Assembly: GCA_017470055.1 (NCBI GenBank)
Contig: JAFUFD010000020.1
Span: 62,001 to 126,000 of the forward strand
Length of the DNA: 64,000 nt
Direction: 5' to 3'
Origin: Prevotella sp.
Lineage (GTDB): Bacteria; Bacteroidota; Bacteroidia; Bacteroidales; Bacteroidaceae
A program made the translations under genes and the position numbers. The notes under the pieces were generated by a model. It was not told the DNA's origin. It was given only the letters and a program-made list of their open reading frames with translations, and searched no databases. Shown one piece after another: positions 59,187 to 64,000 of the stretch (positions within the stretch are counted from its first letter, which is position 1; each line of letters starts with the position of its first letter).

Positions 59187-60776
59187 ATGGTATACAAATA
59201 CGATTTCTTGATTATCGGTGCTGGTGTGGCGGGCATGAGTTATGCTTTGAAGATCGCCCGTGCCAACAAGGGTAAGGTGTGTATGATCTGCAAGACCTCA
59301 CTGGACGAGGCGAACACCTCGTTTGCCCAAGGTGGTGTCGCCTCTGTCACGAATATGAAGGTGGACACTTTCGACAAGCATATCGCCGACACGATTATCG
59401 CTGGCGACTATATCAGCGACCGAAAGGCGGTAGAACAGGTGGTACGCAATGCGCCGGAACAGATACAGGAACTCGTCAACTGGGGGGTGAACTTCGACAA
59501 GAACGAGGAAGGCGACTTCGACCTGCACCGTGAGGGCGGACACTCGGAGTTCCGCATCCTGCACCATGCCGACGACACAGGTGCCGAGATACAGCGTGGA
59601 CTGATGGAGGCTGTTCGCAACAATCCCAATATCGATGTCAAGGAGAACCATTTCGCCGTGGAGATCATCACCCAGCACCACTTGGGGGTCCGTGTCACCC
59701 GTCGCTCCCCGCATATCCAGTGTTATGGAGCCTATGTGCTGAATCCTCAAAAGCCTAAGGTAGACACCTATCTTGCTAAGGTCACCGTGATATGTACGGG
59801 TGGCTGCGGTGCCGTCTATCTCACCACGTCAAATCCTGTTATCGCCACTGGCGACGGTATCGCTATGGTCTACCGTGCGAAAGGTACGGTAGCGGATATG
59901 GAGTTCGTACAGTTCCACCCCACCGTCCTGCATAACCCCAACGAGACGCATCCTGCCTATCTCATCACAGAGGCGATGCGTGGCTATGGCGGTATCCTGA
60001 AACTGCCCAATGGCGAGACCTTCATGGAGAAATACGACGAGCGCCTGTCGTTGGCACCTCGTGACATCGTGGCTCGCGCCATCGACAAGGAGATGAAGAT
60101 TCATGGTCTCGACCATGTGTGCCTCGACGTGACACACAAGCCTGCTGAGGAGACACGTCATCACTTCCCCAATATCTATCAGAAATGTCTGTCGATGGGT
60201 ATCGACATCACCACCGACTATATCCCTGTCCGTCCTGCTGCCCATTATATGTGTGGCGGTATCAAGGTCGACCTCAACGGTCAGTCGAGCATCGAACGGC
60301 TCTACGCCCTTGGCGAGTGCTCCTGCACAGGTCTGCACGGCGGCAACCGCCTTGCCTCCAACTCACTCATCGAGGCTGTGGTCTATGCCGACGCCGCCGC
60401 CAAGCACTCTTTGCAGCATATCGACGAGTACGACTATAACCTGGAGGTGCCCGAATGGAATGACGAGGGTACGATGACCAACGAGGAGAAGGTGCTGATT
60501 ACCCAGAGTGTCAAGGAGGTGGCTCAGATTATGTCCAACTATGTGGGTATCGTCCGCAGCGACCTGCGCCTGCATCGTGCCTGGGACCGTCTCGACATGC
60601 TCTATGAGGAGACAGAGCGTCTCTTCAAGCGTGTGAAGGCAAGCCGTGACATCTGCGAACTCCGCAACATGATCAACGTCGGCTACCTCATCACCCGCTG
60701 GGCATTGGAGCGCAAGGAGTGCCGTGGTCTCCACTTCACCACCGACTATCCCCTCCATGCCTACGACAAGAAATAG
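59187..60776 (+). CDS. nadB: L-aspartate oxidase
   Basis: First step of NAD de novo synthesis: FAD-dependent oxidation of aspartate to iminoaspartate. 529 residues, with the FAD dinucleotide fold IIGAGVAGMSYAL near 8-20, TSFAQGGVASV, the substrate-site region HREGGHSEFRILHHADDTG, and the C-terminal FAD-contact GECSCTGLHGGNRLASNSL. The signatures separate it from fumarate reductase. nadA and nadC are not in the window. Confidence 0.95.
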   Translation: MVYKYDFLIIGAGVAGMSYALKIARANKGKVCMICKTSLDEANTSFAQGGVASVTNMKVDTFDKHIADTIIAGDYISDRKAVEQVVRNAPEQIQELVNWGVNFDKNEEGDFDLHREGGHSEFRILHHADDTGAEIQRGLMEAVRNNPNIDVKENHFAVEIITQHHLGVRVTRRSPHIQCYGAYVLNPQKPKVDTYLAKVTVICTGGCGAVYLTTSNPVIATGDGIAMVYRAKGTVADMEFVQFHPTVLHNPNETHPAYLITEAMRGYGGILKLPNGETFMEKYDERLSLAPRDIVARAIDKEMKIHGLDHVCLDVTHKPAEETRHHFPNIYQKCLSMGIDITTDYIPVRPAAHYMCGGIKVDLNGQSSIERLYALGECSCTGLHGGNRLASNSLIEAVVYADAAAKHSLQHIDEYDYNLEVPEWNDEGTMTNEEKVLITQSVKEVAQIMSNYVGIVRSDLRLHRAWDRLDMLYEETERLFKRVKASRDICELRNMINVGYLITRWALERKECRGLHFTTDYPLHAYDKK

Positions 60777-60996
60777 CCACTTTGAAACATTTTGACAAAA
60801 GGGCTCTGATATTTCGTGCGAAATTCACCAAGTCCTATCTTGGTCTCAAATACGCAAATCTCAGAAGGTTATCGTATCTTATTGATAATGAGGGCGTTTT
60901 GTGCTTTACTAACTTTTTAAACCCTAAAAATACCCCTTTAATGGGGCAAAATAGCAGGTAACTCACGATTTTTTGCAGCCTTCTGACGGAAAAAGG
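60777..60996. other. Intergenic DNA after nadB
   Basis: Part of a 494-bp gap. No gene recognised; the stretch is A+T-rich with a short ACCCCTTTAATGGGG-type inverted repeat near 60930. Confidence 0.4.
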
Positions 60997-61045
60997 TAGG
61001 CTCTTCGTGACCGTGAGGTGCCTCCTCACGACCGTGAGGAGCCTA
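60997..61045. repeat. Nested inverted repeats built on GACCGTGAGG
   Basis: Outer arms TAGGCTC/GAGCCTA enclose two copies of GACCGTGAGG and a CTCCTCACG/CGTGAGGAG hairpin with a 2-nt centre; an alternative pairing of the first CGTGAGG with CCTCACG is possible. No T-tract follows directly. It may be the nadB terminator region, a protein-binding site or a mobile palindromic repeat. Confidence 0.55.
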
Positions 61046-61190
61046 CTATCGTCCCTCGAAGGTACGCCCTTCCTCGTTTTTAGCCCCCAAATACCCTGTT
61101 TTTTGCCTTCTCAATTTCCAGAAGCACCAAAAATCTATACACGTTTTTTGACAAGTTTTCTTGACACTGAAAAAATATATTGGTTTTTAT
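61046..61190. other. A+T-rich intergenic DNA upstream of lplA
   Basis: No gene, riboswitch or strong structure recognised; open frames here lack coding character. Confidence 0.4.
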
Positions 61191-61221
61191 TTTGTAATAA
61201 CATTGTTTTTGCTTATCTTTG
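61191..61221 (+). promoter_or_regulatory. Promoter of lplA-gcvTHP: TTTG-N19-TATCTTTG
   Basis: -33 TTTG at 61191-61194 and -7 TATCTTTG at 61214-61221 with 19 bp spacing, a full consensus. Predicted leader about 45 nt. Confidence 0.78.
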
Positions 61222-61270
61222 CCATGTAAAACTTTGCAGAAAATATACAGAACCTAAAACTGAATAATCT

Positions 61271-62242
61271 ATGCTATATATCGCACTGCCTGACGATAAG
61301 GTAAGACGGCTCTCTTTCTATTTGGCGATGGAGGAATACGTGGCAAAGCACGTGAAGGCGGACGACTGCTTCTTCATGTGGCAGGTAGAGCCCAGTGTCA
61401 TCTTCGGGCGCAACCAACTAATAGAGAATGAGGTCAACCTTGACTTCTGCCGGAAACACCATATACAGACCTACCGACGGAAAAGCGGAGGAGGGTGTGT
61501 GTATGCCGATATGAACAACGTGATGTTCTCCTATATCACCACAGAAGACCAAGTGGGATTCACCTTCAACCGCTATATCAACATGGTGGTGCTGACCCTC
61601 CAGCGACTGGGCGTCGACGCATCACCCTCAGGGCGCAACGACGTGATGATCGGCAACAAAAAGGTGTCGGGCAACGCCTTCTACAAGATTCCAGGGCATA
61701 GCATCGTACACGGCACCATGCTCTATGATACGGACCTGTTGAACATGGTGGGAGCCATTACCCCACCCGACACCAAACTGATATCGAAAGGCGTACAGAG
61801 TGTTCACCAGCGTGTGGACTTCCTCAAGAACCACCTGAAAATCAGCCTGTCTGAGTTCAAGGACTTCGTGCACCAGCAACTCTGCGAGAGCGACCTGACA
61901 CTGGGCGAGGACGACATCCGCCAGATAGAGGAGATAGAGCAGGAATACCTCTCCGATGAGTTTATCTACGGCAAGAATCCACGTTACACCCTCATCAAGA
62001 AACGCCGCATAGAAGGTGTCGGTGAGTTTGAGGCACGTATTGAGGTGAAGAATAACATCATCAAGTCGGTGAACCTGATGGGTGATTTCTTCCTCGTGGG
62101 CGACCTCGACCAAGGACTGCTCAACAAGTTGAAGGACGTTCCCTTGGATGCCAGTGTCCTCAGCCACATCCTGCCCGACCGTATCGACGACATCATCATG
62201 AACCTGATGAAAACCGACTTCGTCGACCTCCTCACCACCTAA
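61271..62242 (+). CDS. lplA: Lipoate-protein ligase A family protein
   Basis: 323 residues. Attaches lipoate to carrier lysines through lipoyl-AMP. RRKSGGGCVYAD (69-80) is the lipoate-binding loop and NDVMIGNKKVSGNAFYK carries the conserved lysine (about 131). A C-terminal accessory domain (about 240-323) is present. It lies 33 bp upstream of gcvT in a probable operon, so its target is most likely GcvH. A lipoate:GcvH transferase role is possible; the ligase is the better guess given the full length. Confidence 0.9.
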   Translation: MLYIALPDDKVRRLSFYLAMEEYVAKHVKADDCFFMWQVEPSVIFGRNQLIENEVNLDFCRKHHIQTYRRKSGGGCVYADMNNVMFSYITTEDQVGFTFNRYINMVVLTLQRLGVDASPSGRNDVMIGNKKVSGNAFYKIPGHSIVHGTMLYDTDLLNMVGAITPPDTKLISKGVQSVHQRVDFLKNHLKISLSEFKDFVHQQLCESDLTLGEDDIRQIEEIEQEYLSDEFIYGKNPRYTLIKKRRIEGVGEFEARIEVKNNIIKSVNLMGDFFLVGDLDQGLLNKLKDVPLDASVLSHILPDRIDDIIMNLMKTDFVDLLTT

Positions 62243-62275
62243 CAAACCTACAAAACCTAACAAAACCTAATTTAT

Positions 62276-63352
62276 ATGGAAAACAAAAAGACCTGTCTTT
62301 ACGACAAGCATGTAGCCCTGGGGGCACTCATCTCTCCCTTCGGAGGCTTTGACATGCCTATCCAATACACGAATATCATAGATGAGCACCAGGCAGTACG
62401 CCAGCACTGTGGTGTCTTCGATGTCAGCCACATGGGCGAGGTCCTTGTCACGGGCAAAGAGGCGGAGCGTTATGTCAACCATATCTTCACCAATGATGTC
62501 AGGGGCATTCCCGCAGGCAAGATACTCTATGGCATGATGTGTTATGAGGATGGCGGTGTGGTCGACGACCTATTAGTATATAAGGTTGCGGATGACCGTT
62601 TCCTCCTCGTCATCAACGCCTCGAACATCGACAAGGACTGGGAGTGGATTGAGCGACAAGCGAAGGATTTCGACATCACCCTGGAACATCAGAGCGACCT
62701 CTATGGGGAACTTGCCATTCAGGGTCCTGAGGCTGAGCAGGTGATGGAGCAGACATTAGGCATCCCCTGCCAGGAACTTACCTTCTATACCTTCAAGTGC
62801 ATCAATGACATCATCGTGTCGAGAACGGGCTATACAGGAGAGGACGGCTTTGAGATCTATGCCAAGCCCGCACAAATCAATACCTATTGGGACCAACTCA
62901 TCGCCGCAGGTATCAAGCCTTGTGGACTGGGCTGCCGTGACACCCTGCGCTTCGAGGTGGGACTGCCCCTCTACGGGGATGAGTTATCGGAGACGATTAC
63001 TCCTATCATGGCAGGCTTGGGCATCTTCGTCAAACTCGACAAGGAGGAGTTCATCGGCAAGGACGCCCTCACCCGTCAGAAAGCGGAGGGCGCACCCAAG
63101 AAACTCGTGGGCATTGAACTGCACGACAAGGCGATTCCCCGTCATGGCTATGCCGTATTGAAAGACGGGCAGCAGATCGGCGAGGTAACCACAGGCTATC
63201 ACACCATCTCCACCGACAAGAGTGTCTGCATGGCACTCATCGACAGTCCCTATGCCACCTTGGGCACGGAGGTGGATATCCAAATCCGTAAGAAGACCTT
63301 CGCAGGCACCGTCTGCAAGAAGCGCTTCTACGACAAGCATTACAAGAAATAA
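62276..63352 (+). CDS. gcvT: Glycine cleavage system T protein (aminomethyltransferase)
   Basis: 358 residues. Transfers the methylene group from the aminomethyl-lipoyl arm of GcvH to tetrahydrofolate. GVFDVSHMGEVLV near the N-terminus, SRTGYTGEDGFEIY (folate-site region) and CRDTLRFEVGLPLYGDE are hallmark segments. Second gene of lplA-gcvT-gcvH-gcvP. Confidence 0.95.
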   Translation: MENKKTCLYDKHVALGALISPFGGFDMPIQYTNIIDEHQAVRQHCGVFDVSHMGEVLVTGKEAERYVNHIFTNDVRGIPAGKILYGMMCYEDGGVVDDLLVYKVADDRFLLVINASNIDKDWEWIERQAKDFDITLEHQSDLYGELAIQGPEAEQVMEQTLGIPCQELTFYTFKCINDIIVSRTGYTGEDGFEIYAKPAQINTYWDQLIAAGIKPCGLGCRDTLRFEVGLPLYGDELSETITPIMAGLGIFVKLDKEEFIGKDALTRQKAEGAPKKLVGIELHDKAIPRHGYAVLKDGQQIGEVTTGYHTISTDKSVCMALIDSPYATLGTEVDIQIRKKTFAGTVCKKRFYDKHYKK

Positions 63353-63392
63353 CCTACCAACCCTATTAATAATCCTAAAAACTATCGATACA

Positions 63393-63773
63393 ATGGCAAA
63401 AGTAATTGAAGGACTCTATTACAGCGAGTCACACGAATACGTGAGAGTAGAAGGCGACTTTGGTTTCATCGGCATCACCGACTATGCCCAGAACGCCTTA
63501 GGCAATGTGGTATATGTCGACCTTCCAGAGGTGGACGATGAGGTAACGGCAGGCGAGGAGTTCGGTGCTGTGGAGAGCGTCAAGGCGGCAAGCGACCTGA
63601 TGTCTCCCGTCAGTGGTACCGTCGTGGAGGTCAATGAGGCATTGGACGACCAGCCCGAACTCGTCAACCAGGACGCTTTCGCCAACTGGATCATCAAAGT
63701 GGAGATCAGTGACAAGAGCGAACTTGACAACCTGATGGACGCCAAGGCTTACGCCGCTTTCTGTGAGAAGTAA
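63393..63773 (+). CDS. gcvH: Glycine cleavage system H protein (lipoyl carrier)
   Basis: 126 residues from the ATG at 63393; the frame is open upstream into gcvT but MAKVIEGLYYSESHEYV is the family start. ESVKAASDL contains the lipoyl-accepting lysine (Lys64). It shuttles the aminomethyl intermediate between GcvP and GcvT and is the probable substrate of the lplA product. Confidence 0.95.
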   Translation: MAKVIEGLYYSESHEYVRVEGDFGFIGITDYAQNALGNVVYVDLPEVDDEVTAGEEFGAVESVKAASDLMSPVSGTVVEVNEALDDQPELVNQDAFANWIIKVEISDKSELDNLMDAKAYAAFCEK

Positions 63774-63800
63774 CTTTTTCCGAGACTACGATATTGCGAC

Positions 63801-64000
63801 ATGTTTAAATATTTCCCGCATACAGAAAAGGACTTACAGGCGATGATGGAGAAAGTCGGGGTGAAGAGCCTTGACGACCTCTATACTGAAGTGCCTGAGG
63901 ACATCCGCTTTCGTGGCGACTACCAGTTGCCCGAGCAGATGAGCGAGGTGGAGGTGCGCCAGTTATTTGAGACACTGGGCGAGCAGAACAGTACACTGAA
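63801..64000 (+). CDS. gcvP: Glycine dehydrogenase (decarboxylating), 5' end only
   Basis: The ATG at 63801 opens a frame of 66 codons to the window edge: MFKYFPHTEKDLQAMMEKVG.. then SLDDLYTEVPEDIRF and LPEQMSEVEV, the normal N-terminus of the P protein. 27 bp downstream of gcvH. Whether it is a single polypeptide or split P1/P2 cannot be seen. Confidence 0.85.
   Translation, partial: MFKYFPHTEKDLQAMMEKVGVKSLDDLYTEVPEDIRFRGDYQLPEQMSEVEVRQLFETLGEQNSTL

Noticed and set aside
61007..61267. 86-aa open frame between nadB and lplA
   Set aside because: It overlaps the inverted repeats and the lplA promoter and has no coding character.
1..64000. tRNA, rRNA or known riboswitch genes
   Set aside because: Intergenic regions were read for tRNA-like and riboswitch-like features by eye; none convincing was found, though a dedicated search was not possible.

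Overview
The window is a chromosomal segment of a Bacteroidota bacterium, most likely Prevotella/Segatella or a close relative. The evidence is a complete SusC/SusD-type polysaccharide utilization locus (PUL), many promoters with the Bacteroidota -7 box TAnnTTTG (some with a -33 TTTG 19-21 bp upstream), few strong Shine-Dalgarno sites, and secreted proteins ending in the 'YDLxGxxV...KGIYIVNGKK' tail common in Prevotella. No tRNA, rRNA, CRISPR array, transposase or integrase was found.

Layout. (1) 1-6.7 kb: housekeeping genes. On the minus strand hpt-adk-obg-pgeF, with overlapping adk/obg and obg/pgeF junctions; on the plus strand the NAD(P)HX repair gene nnr and a DUF4831 gene; then fba. (2) 6.8-42.0 kb: a beta-1,3(1,6)-glucan (laminarin or fungal-glucan type) PUL, almost all on the minus strand: SusC, SusD, a surface glycan-binding lipoprotein, a BACON-GH16 lipoprotein, a binding protein, a large GH16, GH128, two discoidin/Big-domain proteins, GH81, a clan GH-A glycosidase, a cytoplasmic GH94-like (clan GH-Q) phosphorylase, GH30 and a GPH-family sugar symporter. 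A divergent membrane-bound beta-propeller/LuxR-type regulator of SusR type sits at the SusC end. Three promoters in the locus share a 25-bp upstream element at near-constant spacing, a candidate operator. Three tiny ORFs of one family (start MKK/MHKK, then P, then a variant of LLAGS) follow three of the large secreted proteins. (3) 42-49 kb: aquaporin, TlpA-like thioredoxin, zinc metallopeptidase, phosphopantetheinyl transferase, RmuC, RecD-like helicase, then divergently a 38-aa membrane protein, a DUF3822 protein and RsmD. (4) 49-56.7 kb: an A+T-rich accessory region of two parallel modules. Each opens with a TPR/HTH lipoprotein regulator preceded by a nearly identical 88-bp promoter segment, and continues with small secreted or membrane proteins. 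The first module is bounded by a perfect 32-bp direct repeat copied from the 3' end of rsmD. (5) 56.8-64 kb: mscS and dacB (minus), then nadB, lplA and gcvT-gcvH-gcvP (plus; gcvP runs off the window).

How it works together (inference from families): surface GH16, GH128 and GH81 endo-beta-1,3-glucanases and binding proteins cut and hold glucan, SusCD imports oligosaccharides, GH30 removes beta-1,6 branches, and the symporter passes products to the cytoplasm. There a GH94-like phosphorylase would make glucose-1-phosphate. No GH3 beta-glucosidase is seen. LplA beside gcvTHP fits lipoylation of GcvH.

Two genes carry single-base frame breaks in short homopolymers: the GH128 signal peptide (T7) and a small secreted protein (C4). 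These may be phase variation, decay or sequence error.
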